Below, one piece after another: positions 28,427 to 37,069 of a stretch of DNA of 64,000 nt. The notes below the pieces were generated by a model that was given only the letters and a program-made list of their open reading frames with translations, searched no databases and was not told where the DNA came from. Position 1 is the first letter of the stretch. The number at the start of each line of letters is the position of its first letter. Origin of the DNA: an uncultured Desulfobulbaceae bacterium (GTDB lineage Bacteria > Desulfobacterota > Desulfobulbia > Desulfobulbales > BM004); the NCBI GenBank assembly GCA_947259115.1, contig CAMYKS010000002.1, forward strand, positions 62,001 to 126,000. Reading direction: 5' to 3'. Position numbers and translations under genes: made by a program.

Positions 28427-30043
28427 CTATCCTGCCTGCGTTGCCAGCTCAAAGGCAGCGGCAAAGAGGCTTTTGGTATATGGGTGTTGCGGGTTGTTGA
28501 ATAAATCCGCAGCAGGTCCGGCTTCCACAATCCTGCCGCTCTGCATAACCGCCACCTCATCGGCCATGGCTTTGATAACCCTCAGGTCATGGGATACGAA
28601 AAGATAGGCTATGCCATGCCGTTTCTGCAGATCCTGCAGCAATTCAATAATCTGGGCCTGGATTGTCATATCCAGTGCACTGGTGGGCTCATCCAGCATT
28701 ATAAACCTTGGTTGTAACGCAATGGCCCGGGCAATTGCAATTCTCTGCCTCTGGCCGCCGGAAAATTCATGGGGGTAGCGGCCTACCATTTCTTCGTCAA
28801 GTCCGACTTCCTTCAAGGTTTTAATCACTATGCGCTGCCGGTCTTTTTTGTCGATGCCGATATTATGCACCTTGAGCCCTTCGCGTATAATTTGGTCAAT
28901 GGTCAGACGCGGTGAAAGGGAGGAAAACGGGTCCTGGAAAACAACCTGGAGTTCTTTGCGCAGGGGCCTGAGGGCTGCCCCGGATTGGTTTACAAGGTCT
29001 TTAGGGCTTTCACTTTCGCCGCTGTAGAGAATTTTGCCCCGACATTCTGTCAACCGCAGGATGCACATGCCCAGCGTGCTTTTGCCGGAACCGGACTCGC
29101 CTACAACGCCATAGGTGGTGCCCTCGCGGATTGTCAGGCTTACCCCGTCAACAGCCTTTATGGTGCCGATGGTGCGTTTGAAAAATCCAGCCTTAATGGG
29201 AAAATGGCATTGCAGATCTGAGATTTCAAGAAGCTTTTTCCGTTCCGGCTTGGGCACCGGCTCTCCACTGGGAACGCTGTTGAGCAGGTGAATGGTATAT
29301 GGATCTCGGGGGTTGGCAAATATGGTCTCCGTCGGACCGTTTTCCACAATTCTGCCGTCGTGCATGATATGCACATGCTCTGATATTTTTTTTACCATGT
29401 TCAGGTCATGTGTGATCAACAGGACCGCCATGTTCAGCTCTTTTTGGATGTCCTCAAGCAGTTCAAGGATCTGGGCCTGAATGGTGACGTCAAGGGCTGT
29501 TGTCGGTTCATCTGCAATGAGCAGCGCCGGTTTACAGGCAAGAGCCATGGCAATCATGGCCCGTTGCCGTTGACCGCCTGACAGTTGGTGCGGGAAGCTT
29601 GTCAACCGCTGTTCAGGGTCAGAAATGCCGCATCTGTCCAGGAGGTCGATGGCCTTTGCCCGGGCCTTCTGGTTAGTGAGGTTCTGGTGCAGCAATAATG
29701 GTTCTATCAATTGATTGCCGATGGAATAAACTGGATTTAAAGCTGTCATCGGTTCCTGAAAAATCATGGCAACCTGATTGCCGCGGATACTTCGCATTTT
29801 TGTTTCAGACAAAGCCAGAACATCCTGGTCGCAAAAGTTGATTGCACCGGTGGCGGTGACTGTGGCAGTTTTTTCTAAAAGACGCAGGATTGACAAAGCG
29901 GTAACGGATTTGCCCGAGCCTGATTCTCCAACCAGGGCCACTGTCTGGCCGCTGTCCACAGTAAAGGATATGTCATGCAGCACCTTGCTGTCGCCGTCCT
30001 CGGTATGGAATGTCAGGGAGAGATTTTTTATGTCTAAAAGCAT
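28427..30043 (-). CDS. yejF: Peptide ABC transporter, fused double ATPase (YejF-like)
   Basis: 538 residues with two complete ABC domains in one chain. First: Walker A GESGSGKS 39-46, signature LSGGQRQR 154-161, Walker B LLIADEP 175-181. Second: Walker A GESGSGKS 315-322, signature FSGGQRQR 428-435, Walker B IMLDEP. The oligopeptide-type C-terminal extensions (NPRDPYTIHLLNSVP and NPQHPYTKSLFAAA) follow each domain. E. coli YejF has the same fused layout and similar length. It drives import by the two permeases upstream. Separated from the permease genes by a 240-bp gap containing repeat copy B, so its expression may be partly uncoupled from them. Confidence 0.9.
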   Translation of the reverse strand: MLLDIKNLSLTFHTEDGDSKVLHDISFTVDSGQTVALVGESGSGKSVTALSILRLLEKTATVTATGAINFCDQDVLALSETKMRSIRGNQVAMIFQEPMTALNPVYSIGNQLIEPLLLHQNLTNQKARAKAIDLLDRCGISDPEQRLTSFPHQLSGGQRQRAMIAMALACKPALLIADEPTTALDVTIQAQILELLEDIQKELNMAVLLITHDLNMVKKISEHVHIMHDGRIVENGPTETIFANPRDPYTIHLLNSVPSGEPVPKPERKKLLEISDLQCHFPIKAGFFKRTIGTIKAVDGVSLTIREGTTYGVVGESGSGKSTLGMCILRLTECRGKILYSGESESPKDLVNQSGAALRPLRKELQVVFQDPFSSLSPRLTIDQIIREGLKVHNIGIDKKDRQRIVIKTLKEVGLDEEMVGRYPHEFSGGQRQRIAIARAIALQPRFIMLDEPTSALDMTIQAQIIELLQDLQKRHGIAYLFVSHDLRVIKAMADEVAVMQSGRIVEAGPAADLFNNPQHPYTKSLFAAAFELATQAG

Positions 30044-30092
30044 GTATAAGTGCCTAAAGTGAACTAAAGTTTAAAGTGCCTAAATTTAAGAA
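30044..30092. repeat. Short degenerate direct repeats (AAAGTG type)
   Basis: Directly before repeat copy B, an A-rich run repeats the strings AAGTGCCTAA, AAAGTGAACT and AAAGTGCCTAA at irregular 7-10 base steps. It has no ribosome site or frame. It seems to extend the repeat element beside it, and it resembles the AGCTAAAG/CTCGTAACTT modules of the 41.2-41.5 kb element on the other strand. Confidence 0.45.
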
Positions 30093-30277
30093 GGGTTCAA
30101 GGGTTCGAGGTTTCTAGGGTTCAAGGGGAACAACAAAAAAACTATCTTTCCTCTTTAAATTTGTGCCTGGAGCCCAGTGCCTTTTACCTAATTTCTCATA
30201 TCTTAAATCCCCATACTTCAAACCTCAGTGCTGTAATCTTTACCCTCGACCCCTTGGACCCTTGGCCCCTTGAACCC
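30093..30277. repeat. Composite inverted octamer element, copy B
   Basis: Left arm 30093-30124: GGGTTCAA, GGGTTCGA, GGTTTCTA, GGGTTCAA. Right arm 30246-30277: TCGACCCC, TTGGACCC, TTGGCCCC, TTGAACCC. The spacer of about 120 bases reads in 7-base steps that tend to end in C or CT (TGTGCCT, GGAGCCC, AGTGCCT, TTTACCT and on). This copy sits inside the minus-strand peptide transport cluster, between the YejE-like and YejF-like genes. Confidence 0.8.
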
Positions 30278-30284
30278 TGTTTCA

Positions 30285-31340
30285 TCACTTCTTCTCCTGC
30301 TTCACCAGCTGTCTCGGGTCGAAGGTTTCCCGTAAGGCCTCGCCGATAAATATCAGCAGAATCAGGGTGCCGACAAGAACTGCAAAAGTGGACAATGAAA
30401 GCCACCAGGCCTCGATGTTGCTTTTGCCCTGGGCCAGCAGTTCTCCGAGACTGGGGGTGGAAGGCGGCACGCCCAGTCCAAGAAAATCAAGACTGGTCAA
30501 GGCAAGAATGGCACCGGAAAGTCTGAAGGGCAGGAATGTGATAACCGGTGTCATGCCATTCGGCAGCAGGTGCCGGAACATAATGACCACATTGGAAACC
30601 CCCAGTGCCTTGGCAGCTGTGACATAGTCCATGTTCCTTCCCTTGAGGAATTCGGCCCGTACATAATCAGACAACCCCATCCAGCCGAACATGGAAAGCA
30701 GGATTAAGAGCAGCAGAACACTGGGTTTGAATATGGAGGCAAAGATGATGAGGAGGTACAACTCGGGCATGGCTCCCCAAATTTCAATGAAGCGCTGCAT
30801 GAAAAGATCTGTTTTGCCTCCGAAATATCCCTGCACAGAACCTGCAAGAATGCCCATGGTGGTCCCGATAAAGGTTAAAGCAAACCCGAAAAGCACCGAC
30901 AGCCTGAAACCGTAAATAAGGCGGGCCAGGACATCGCGGCCCCGGTCATCAGTGCCCAGAAGGTTGTCGCCCGACGGAGGCGAAGGCACCGGCCTGTCCA
31001 GGTCAAGGTTAATGGTGTCGTAGCTGAAATGATTGAGTGGAAAAAGGACGAAATTTTCATCAGCTTCTATCTTGTCAAGAATGTAGGAGTCCCGGTAATC
31101 TGTCTCCGTCTCAAAATCGCCCCCGAACGTTGTCTCTGGGTATACTTTGAATATAGGCAGGTATAAGCTCCCTTCATAATAAACGAGAAACGGCTTGTCA
31201 TTGCTGATCAGTTCAGCCCCCAGGCTGATCACAAAAAGCAGGCTGAAGATAATCAGGCTGTAATAGCCACGCCTGTTTGACCGAAACCGTCGCCAGCGCC
31301 GAACCCCGAGGCTTTGTCGTGATTTGCGCTTCGTTATCAT
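30285..31340 (-). CDS. yejE: Peptide ABC transporter permease (YejE-like)
   Basis: 351 residues. N-terminus with the basic SRRSLGVRRWRRFRSNRRGYYSL-like run (read as RWRRFRSNRRGYYSLIIFSL), typical of YejE, then one helix, a periplasmic loop (about 40-135) and five further helices holding the DppC-type inner-membrane signature (the EAA-like loop ALGVSNVVIMFRHLLPNGMTP). Ends with RETFDPRQL, as YejE does. Start overlaps the YejB-like stop as ATGA, so the two permeases are translationally coupled. Forms the heterodimeric pore with YejB for peptide uptake. Confidence 0.9.
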   Translation of the reverse strand: MITKRKSRQSLGVRRWRRFRSNRRGYYSLIIFSLLFVISLGAELISNDKPFLVYYEGSLYLPIFKVYPETTFGGDFETETDYRDSYILDKIEADENFVLFPLNHFSYDTINLDLDRPVPSPPSGDNLLGTDDRGRDVLARLIYGFRLSVLFGFALTFIGTTMGILAGSVQGYFGGKTDLFMQRFIEIWGAMPELYLLIIFASIFKPSVLLLLILLSMFGWMGLSDYVRAEFLKGRNMDYVTAAKALGVSNVVIMFRHLLPNGMTPVITFLPFRLSGAILALTSLDFLGLGVPPSTPSLGELLAQGKSNIEAWWLSLSTFAVLVGTLILLIFIGEALRETFDPRQLVKQEKK

Positions 31341-32407
31341 TCGACGCTCTCAAAGGTTATGCGGGGATCAACCAGGACATAGCTTAAATCGGAAAGCAGC
31401 CGGGAGATGAGCCCAATAATAGTAAAAAAGTACAGGGTTGCCAGAACCACCGGGTAATCTCGGTTCATGACCGATTCGTAGGCCAGAAGCCCCATGCCGT
31501 CCAGGGAGAATATCGTTTCGATAAGGAGGCTGCCGGTGAAGAAAGCTGTTATAAAGGATCCTGGAAAACCGGTGATAATGGGAATAATTGCGTTTCTGAA
31601 CACATGCTTGTACAGCACCTGATTTTCATTGAGTCCTTTTGCCCGTGCGGTAGTAACGTACTGCTTGCGGATCTCCTCTATAAAACTGTTCTTGGTCAGC
31701 AGGGTCATGACCGCCAGGGAACCGACAGCGCTTGCAGTAATGGGCAGCACCATGTGCCAGAGGTAGTCAAGTATTTTAGACATCAGGCTCAGTTCTGACC
31801 AGTTATCTGAAACGAGACCGCGCAGTGGGAAGATATTCCAGAAGCTGCCGCCGCCAAAGAGAACAATCAGTACGATGGCCAGGACAAAGCCGGGAATTGC
31901 ATAACCGATTAATATGAAAGTACTTGAGATAACATCAAAACGGGAGCCGTCATGCATGGCCTTGCGGATACCCAGGGGAATACAGGTGCAATAGACAATC
32001 AAAAAGGACCAGAGCCCGAGGGACATGGATACCGGTAATTTTGAGATAACAAGGCTGACGACACTCTTATGATGGTAGTAGCTGGTGCCGAAATCAAAGA
32101 CCAGAAAATTTTTCATCATGGTCAGAAAACGGGCCGCAGGAGGCTTGTCAAAGCCATAGAGGGCCCGCAATTTTTCCAGCCGCTCTTCATCAAGACCCTG
32201 GGCGCCCTGGTACAGGTCACTCTTGACAACTGTCCTGACCTCTCCCTTGCCAGAAGAAAGTCCTGTGGTGGAGTGCCCTTCAATTTCCGCCAGCATACGT
32301 TCCACCGGTCCACCCGGGACAAACTGGGTCACAACAAAGGTCACCAGCATGATCCCGAAAAGGGTAGGGATCATAAGCAGGAAGCGTCTTGCAATGTAGG
32401 CAGCCAT
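31337..32407 (-). CDS. yejB: Peptide ABC transporter permease (YejB-like)
   Basis: 356 residues, six helices. Begins MAAYIARRFLLMIPTLFGIM, closely the YejB start, followed by VTQFVPGGPVERMLAEIEG and a periplasmic insert (about 45-85). The EAA-like cytoplasmic loop is TTARAKGLNENQVLYKHVFR. In E. coli YejABEF imports oligopeptides including microcin C and defensin-like peptides. Here yejA, the periplasmic binding protein, is absent from the cluster; the gene upstream is a gamma-glutamyltransferase. AGGA lies about 13 bases before the ATG. Confidence 0.9.
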   Translation of the reverse strand: MAAYIARRFLLMIPTLFGIMLVTFVVTQFVPGGPVERMLAEIEGHSTTGLSSGKGEVRTVVKSDLYQGAQGLDEERLEKLRALYGFDKPPAARFLTMMKNFLVFDFGTSYYHHKSVVSLVISKLPVSMSLGLWSFLIVYCTCIPLGIRKAMHDGSRFDVISSTFILIGYAIPGFVLAIVLIVLFGGGSFWNIFPLRGLVSDNWSELSLMSKILDYLWHMVLPITASAVGSLAVMTLLTKNSFIEEIRKQYVTTARAKGLNENQVLYKHVFRNAIIPIITGFPGSFITAFFTGSLLIETIFSLDGMGLLAYESVMNRDYPVVLATLYFFTIIGLISRLLSDLSYVLVDPRITFESVE

Positions 32408-32433
32408 GGTTTTTTATTAATCCTGTGAACTAT

Positions 32434-32461
32434 CAGCGATTAGCAATCGGTTTTCAGCTTT
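32434..32461. repeat. Degenerate heptamer run
   Basis: Just upstream of repeat copy C, four 7-base steps CAGCGAT, TAGCAAT, CGGTTTT, CAGCTTT share the frame (C/T)AGC-like. A cleaner heptamer array of GCAGTYR type occurs at 41336-41361. Too short to be sure on its own, but it fits the periodic character of the neighbouring element. Confidence 0.4.
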
Positions 32462-32487
32462 TTGTTCTGAAGTGAAATTTTTTTATA

Positions 32488-32713
32488 GGTTCCAAGGTTT
32501 CCAGGTTCCAAGGTTCCAAGGGAAGCAACTTTTTTAAAATCCTGATACCTCGAACCCTCGACCCATGGATCCTGTTTTTCCTTCATCCTCCAGTATCACT
32601 CCACCAGCTAATAACTATGAATCTCTTATCACAGTTTTCAGTAACTAGTATCTTTTTATTTTTTAGCAGTATCTCTTACCCTTGACCCCTCGACACCTTG
32701 GCCCCTTGGAACC
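32488..32713. repeat. Composite inverted octamer element, copy C
   Basis: Left arm 32488-32519: GGTTCCAA, GGTTTCCA, GGTTCCAA, GGTTCCAA. Unlike the other copies it has a middle array in opposite orientation at 32550-32573 (TCGAACCC, TCGACCCA, TGGATCCT) and a right arm at 32682-32713 (TTGACCCC, TCGACACC, TTGGCCCC, TTGGAACC). The left arm can pair with either. The spacer before the right arm is AT-rich. This copy fills the 312-bp gap between the YejB-like gene and the gamma-glutamyltransferase gene, both on the minus strand. Confidence 0.8.
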
Positions 32714-32719
32714 TTTCCC

Positions 32720-34216
32720 TTATTCAATAACCCTGACGGAGCCGCCCCGTCTGGGGTCGCCGCCGCCTGCGATATTGGGGATAACAGTATGAACACCCCC
32801 GAAATAGACATCAACAGCTGACCAGATATTTACCGGCCAGTGTTTTTTGAGTGCACCTAGCGCTTCCCTGTCCAAGCCCGGTTCAACCTGCATCATAGAG
32901 CCGTCCCAGTGAATGCGGGGCGCCTCCACAGCCTGCTGCACCGGGATGCCGAGATCGACTATGGCACTCAGCACCTGGGTGATAGCCGTCCGGATGCGCT
33001 TGCTGCCGCCGCTGCCGATTACCATGGCAACCGCATCTTTATTCAGGAGCAGAGAGGGTGACATCATGGAAGAGACGCGCTGGCCTGGAGGACTGGCGTG
33101 AAATCCTTCCGGGTGCAGGTCATCCTCACCCATCATATTGTTAAGCATGATACCGGTGCCCGGCGCAAAGTATCCTGAGCCCTCGCCATTGGAACAGGTC
33201 ATGCTCGCAACATTGCCCTCTGCATCGGCTATACTTATATGGGTGGTGCCACGGGAAAACTGCCTTATCCTGTCGCCTGATTTTTGCAGGGATGCGGCAT
33301 TGATGCCCTGTTTGCGCAGCTCTTCAACCTCAATCATCAATTTTGCTGTCTGCAGGGCATGGGCCGCGGAATGGTAGCGGATATTAGACATGTCCTGGGT
33401 TTCCAGAAGGGAAAGGGCCAGACCGATAAGCGATCCTCCCATGGAAGGCGGTGGATTGGTAAGGAATGTATAATCCCGGTAGCCGATGGCAAGTGGGGTG
33501 CGTTCAATTACTTTGTAGGCAGCAAGGTCCTGCGCCGTGAGCAAGCCTTTGCCCCTGCGCATATCGCTGTCAATAATCTCTGCCAGTTCACCCTTGTAGA
33601 AGCTTTCACCGCCATCGCTAGGCAGTTGGGACAGAAAATCTGCAATCTCCGGGTTTGTTATGTGGTCACCCTGCTTGGCGCAGATGCCGTTAATCGTATA
33701 CAGTTTTCTGCCGGCAGGGGAATGGGTGACGATGGGCTCTAAAAGGTTTAAAAAATACCCCTGCCAGTCATTCAACTCCAGGCCGTCCCTGGCCAAATGG
33801 ATGGCAGGCTGCAGGATTTCTTCGAGTTCCAGTCTGCCAAGCCTTTTATGGACATGGAGAAATCCCTTGAGGTTGCCCGGTACGGCAACCGAGCCGAGGC
33901 CGATATTGAAATCCTGGTCAGAGCCTGGAAAGTGTATGGTCACAGGAAAAAAATGCGGTTCAAGATCACTGTTTTCAAGGCCTCTGCCAGGGGTGTCGGT
34001 AAAAAAATCAAAGAGTATCTCTTCGCCTTGTTTGGTCCGGGCCAGCAGAAAACCGCCGCCGCCGAGGCTGGTAAGGGTCTGTTCCGCAACAGCACCGGCA
34101 AAACCTGCGCCCACAGCAGCGTCAAAGGCATTGCCGCCTTTCTGCAGGATTTCTACTGCCGCACCGCTCACCAGCGGATGACCGGTAGCAACTATTGCTT
34201 TGCCGGATTGTATCAT
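32720..34216 (-). CDS. Gamma-glutamyltransferase family protein, no signal peptide
   Basis: 498 residues, Ntn-hydrolase fold. The self-cleavage and nucleophile threonine is in GTTHISIADAEGNVASMT (about residue 335), splitting the chain into large and small subunits; downstream are GIMLNNMMGEDD and the oxyanion-type GSGGSKRI. It is shorter than E. coli GGT (580), mainly for lack of a signal peptide and lid sequences: the N-terminus MIQSGKAIVATGHPLVSGAA begins directly with the enzyme. So it is probably cytoplasmic and may hydrolyse imported or endogenous gamma-glutamyl compounds. Start overlaps the upstream ligase gene by 4 bases. Confidence 0.88.
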   Translation of the reverse strand: MIQSGKAIVATGHPLVSGAAVEILQKGGNAFDAAVGAGFAGAVAEQTLTSLGGGGFLLARTKQGEEILFDFFTDTPGRGLENSDLEPHFFPVTIHFPGSDQDFNIGLGSVAVPGNLKGFLHVHKRLGRLELEEILQPAIHLARDGLELNDWQGYFLNLLEPIVTHSPAGRKLYTINGICAKQGDHITNPEIADFLSQLPSDGGESFYKGELAEIIDSDMRRGKGLLTAQDLAAYKVIERTPLAIGYRDYTFLTNPPPSMGGSLIGLALSLLETQDMSNIRYHSAAHALQTAKLMIEVEELRKQGINAASLQKSGDRIRQFSRGTTHISIADAEGNVASMTCSNGEGSGYFAPGTGIMLNNMMGEDDLHPEGFHASPPGQRVSSMMSPSLLLNKDAVAMVIGSGGSKRIRTAITQVLSAIVDLGIPVQQAVEAPRIHWDGSMMQVEPGLDREALGALKKHWPVNIWSAVDVYFGGVHTVIPNIAGGGDPRRGGSVRVIE

Positions 34217-35322
34217 TGCCAGAATTGAGGGTGAAGTTCTTTGATTATTGCAGAAAAATCATTATGCCTTGAGAAGATTTTACGCTGATGCTCTGCACTG
34301 GTACCGGATTCTATGATTTGTTGCAGGTCAGACAGGTAGTGGCTTGTGCCCAGTTTTGCCATGGCCGGGGCTGCCTTGGTAAAAATTTCTCCAGCTGCCT
34401 CATGCATGGATATCTTTTTCTGCAGGAGTGGATAGACAAAAGTACCTGCCAGGCCGTACCTGGCAGCCTGCCATTTATTGCTTTTTAACACCTGCATGTT
34501 CGGATTGAGGTGTTTGTCGGATTCAGTCAGTTCTGCTACCAACCCTTGGATAAGCGCTACAATGGCGAGGATTTCGCTAAAGCGGGACGGTAGATCACAG
34601 ATACGGATTTCAATGGTGCCGAAATCCGGGTGCGGCCTTACATCCCACCACAGGTCGCGAACGGATGTAATAATGCCGGTATTGGTGAGCAGTTTGACCA
34701 TTTCCAGGTAATCTTCCCAGCTTTCGAGCTGGTCGGGCATACCTGCCAGGGGCAGGGCCTCAAAGAGTTTGGCCCGGTAAGAGTGGAGCCCGGTGTCAAT
34801 CCCTTCGTAATATGGTGATGAACAGGTTAAAGCCAGCAGTATGGGCATGAAGAGGCGGATATTATCACATACCCTTATGGCGGTTTCATGGTCGATCATG
34901 CCCACGTGGACGTGCAGACCCTGGGTTATAAATCTCCTGCCCACAAGCTGCAGGTCTTCCATGATGCGGCTGTAGCGCGGAAGGTCGTAAAGTTCCTGAT
35001 CGTTATAGCGGGCAAAGGGATGCAGGCTGGAGGCAAACAGAAGACAATCGTTTTTATGCGCCAGGTCTTCAGCCTGACGAATCAGATGGGCCAGGTTACT
35101 CTTGACCTCATCCATATTGGCGCAGATCTCTGTATTTACTTCGATCATGGACCGTATAAATTCAGGTTTTATACGGTCCTTTAAATCACCAGGGACCATG
35201 GCCATTATTTCAGGGGCTCTGGAGACAAGGTTCAGGCTCTTCCGGTCAAGAACCTGGAGTTCTATCTCGACTCCAAGGGAGAAGGGATTGCTGCTCTTAA
35301 ATTCTATGGTTTTTTCCTGCAT
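34213..35322 (-). CDS. Carboxylate-amine ligase, GCS2/YbdK family
   Basis: 369 residues, the length of E. coli YbdK (372). Begins with SNPFSLGVEIELQVLD, the ATP/Mg2+-binding start of the glutamate-cysteine ligase 2 fold, then the GLHVHVGM and RSYRAKLFEALP-like (HSYRAKLFEALP) and DVRPHPDFGTIEIRICD motifs. YbdK has weak glutamate-cysteine ligase activity in vitro; its natural amine substrate is uncertain. Here it sits between an M20 amidohydrolase and a gamma-glutamyltransferase, with overlaps of 1 and 4 bases, so a gamma-glutamyl compound is a reasonable product. Substrate not determined from sequence. Confidence 0.87.
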   Translation of the reverse strand: MQEKTIEFKSSNPFSLGVEIELQVLDRKSLNLVSRAPEIMAMVPGDLKDRIKPEFIRSMIEVNTEICANMDEVKSNLAHLIRQAEDLAHKNDCLLFASSLHPFARYNDQELYDLPRYSRIMEDLQLVGRRFITQGLHVHVGMIDHETAIRVCDNIRLFMPILLALTCSSPYYEGIDTGLHSYRAKLFEALPLAGMPDQLESWEDYLEMVKLLTNTGIITSVRDLWWDVRPHPDFGTIEIRICDLPSRFSEILAIVALIQGLVAELTESDKHLNPNMQVLKSNKWQAARYGLAGTFVYPLLQKKISMHEAAGEIFTKAAPAMAKLGTSHYLSDLQQIIESGTSAEHQRKIFSRHNDFSAIIKELHPQFWQ

Positions 35323-36596
35323 TATTTTTTGCCCTCTTTGCTGAGCGGATCAGGCAGATTCATGGCAGGAGAATAACTGCCGGCAGGAGTAGTAAAAAGA
35401 TCTTTCTGCTGCAGGGCCTGCCAGGCAACCTCGGCCAGGTATGCAGCGCCAATGGGCAACACACCTTCGTCAAAGTCAAAATAAGGACTGTGGGCCGGGG
35501 TGTTTGGCAGATCGGGATATCCAGCCCCGAAACGTACAAGGCATCCAGGCACCTTTTGCAGAAAATAAGCAAAATCTTCGCCGCCTAAACTGGGATGGCG
35601 CTGCTTGACAACAGCATCTGCGCCAACAATTTTTTTTGCCGCTATTCTGGCCACCCTTGCAGCCATAGGGTGATTGATGACCGGCGGCAGTCCATCGCGG
35701 AAATGTATGGTGGTTTTGGCATTGTACAGGCCGTCCATGGCCTTGACCATGCGCTGCAACCCGTCAATGATCTGGGCCCTTATTTCAGGATGGGTGGCAC
35801 GGATTGTGCCCTCGAGTAACGCCTCTTCTGCTATGACATTGTAAGCCGAACCGCCGCTGAAACGTCCGACGCTGACAACCGTCGGGTATGAGGGATTGAT
35901 CTCGCGGGATACCAGGGTCTGGATGCTCATGACCAGGAGACTGGCCACAACTATGGCGTCAATGGTTTCATGGGGCCGTGATGCATGGCCGCCGCGGCCG
36001 CAGACCTTAATTTCAAATTTGTCGGTATAGGCGCAGATCAGTCCTGGTTCGGCTGCAATCTGGCCCACACTGAAATGCCTGTCAATATGTCCGGCAAATA
36101 TTGCCTGCACTCCGGCAAAGGCCCCGTCTGCAATCATGGATAGGGCTCCGTCGCCGGATTCTTCCGCAGGTTGGAAAAGCAGGAGCACCCTCCCGGGCAG
36201 TTCGACCTGGCGCAGCATTGCAGCTGCACCAAGCAACATGGCAATATGGCCGTCATGACCGCAGGCATGCATGAGTCCAGGCATTTTGGAGGCAAAGGCC
36301 AGCCCTGTTTTTTCATCCACCGGCAGCCCATCCAGGTCGGCGCGTAATGCTACACAGGGAGGATCAGGGGTACCGGGTGAGTCCGTTTCAATGGTTGCCA
36401 CAACACCTGTATGCAGGCCTTCAATGCGAAAGGGTATGTTCAGTTCCTGCAATTTATCAGCCACGTACCTTTGGGTACGGTGCTCTTCGTTGGCAAGTTC
36501 AGGATACTGGTGGATTGTACGGCGGATATCCTTCATCCATTCAGTAAGTTTAGTGTCAGGTTGAAACAATGACTGTTCCTGTTTGGTGCTTGACAT
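35322..36596 (-). CDS. M20-family amidohydrolase (peptidase M20D type)
   Basis: 424 residues with no signal peptide. Metal-binding motifs: LMHACGHDGHIAMLLGAA and PAEESGDGAL; catalytic and dimerisation domain about 195-305; late HPSLGGEDFAYFLQKVPG supplies another ligand. The pattern is that of hippurate / N-acyl-amino-acid hydrolases (AmhX, HipO, IAA-amino acid hydrolase type). First gene of a minus-strand set with the ligase and gamma-glutamyltransferase (TAATG overlap with the ligase). Exact acyl substrate unknown; a peptide or acyl-amino-acid is expected. Confidence 0.9.
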   Translation of the reverse strand: MSSTKQEQSLFQPDTKLTEWMKDIRRTIHQYPELANEEHRTQRYVADKLQELNIPFRIEGLHTGVVATIETDSPGTPDPPCVALRADLDGLPVDEKTGLAFASKMPGLMHACGHDGHIAMLLGAAAMLRQVELPGRVLLLFQPAEESGDGALSMIADGAFAGVQAIFAGHIDRHFSVGQIAAEPGLICAYTDKFEIKVCGRGGHASRPHETIDAIVVASLLVMSIQTLVSREINPSYPTVVSVGRFSGGSAYNVIAEEALLEGTIRATHPEIRAQIIDGLQRMVKAMDGLYNAKTTIHFRDGLPPVINHPMAARVARIAAKKIVGADAVVKQRHPSLGGEDFAYFLQKVPGCLVRFGAGYPDLPNTPAHSPYFDFDEGVLPIGAAYLAEVAWQALQQKDLFTTPAGSYSPAMNLPDPLSKEGKK

Positions 36597-37069
36597 AACC
36601 GTTTTATAGTACTCCCTGAATCATGCTGTAAATAATGGGTTCATTCTCAAATGTTCAATGTAAAACAGGGATAATCTAGCTTCCTGCAGGAAAATTTACA
36701 AGTATTATACAAAGGAGGCAAAACAGAAGCGGCTTCACAGAAAAAGTGGAAGAGGGTTGCTCCGCCTGGTGCGATGATTTCTTGCCCTGTATATTTCGCC
36801 GGTCGAGATAGGGGACAGGCAAAGTATACGTTGTTTCGCCTACTTTAGGTTTTCAAAAATCAAAGCATCACAGTATAAAAACATACAGGTAATTAAACCC
36901 TTGCAAAATTGTTCATGAAGTATGCAGGCTGAATCTTTAACATCATAATTGTTTACAATAAAAAACATAATCCCTCCTATTCCTGAAGGAGGTATTATGT
37001 TTTTAGCTGGGGAAATAGGAGTGGATATTTTTATGGCATAATTAAGAGATTACAACTGACAGCAATGCC
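36597..37069. other. Gene-free region with a strong hairpin
   Basis: About 470 bp between two minus-strand genes. The part near 36600-36720 should hold the promoter of the amidohydrolase operon; on the minus strand a TTGAAC followed 17 bases later by TTATTT is a weak candidate, and a TATAAT near 36700 has no partner. GATAGGGGACAGGCAAAGTATACG at about 36807-36830 (given here as GGGGACAGGCAAAGTATAC) is of a type met in REP-like repeats. The terminator at 36961 is listed apart. Confidence 0.4.
36961..37004 (-). terminator. Strong terminator hairpin
   Basis: Left stem 36961-36978 and right stem 36987-37004 pair over 18 bases with one mismatch around an 8-base loop; both outer ends are A/T runs, so it can work in both directions. 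On the minus strand it follows the HTH-PAS gene (stop at 37070) and ends in six T residues, making it that gene's terminator. Confidence 0.75.

Noticed and set aside
28427-30043. YejF-like gene as an artificial fusion of two ATPase genes
   Set aside because: Fused double ATPases are normal for YejF, and both halves have complete motifs.
36780-36800. Possible sigma-54 site TGGTGCGATGATTTCTTGC
   Set aside because: Distance between GG and GC elements is 14 bases instead of 10.
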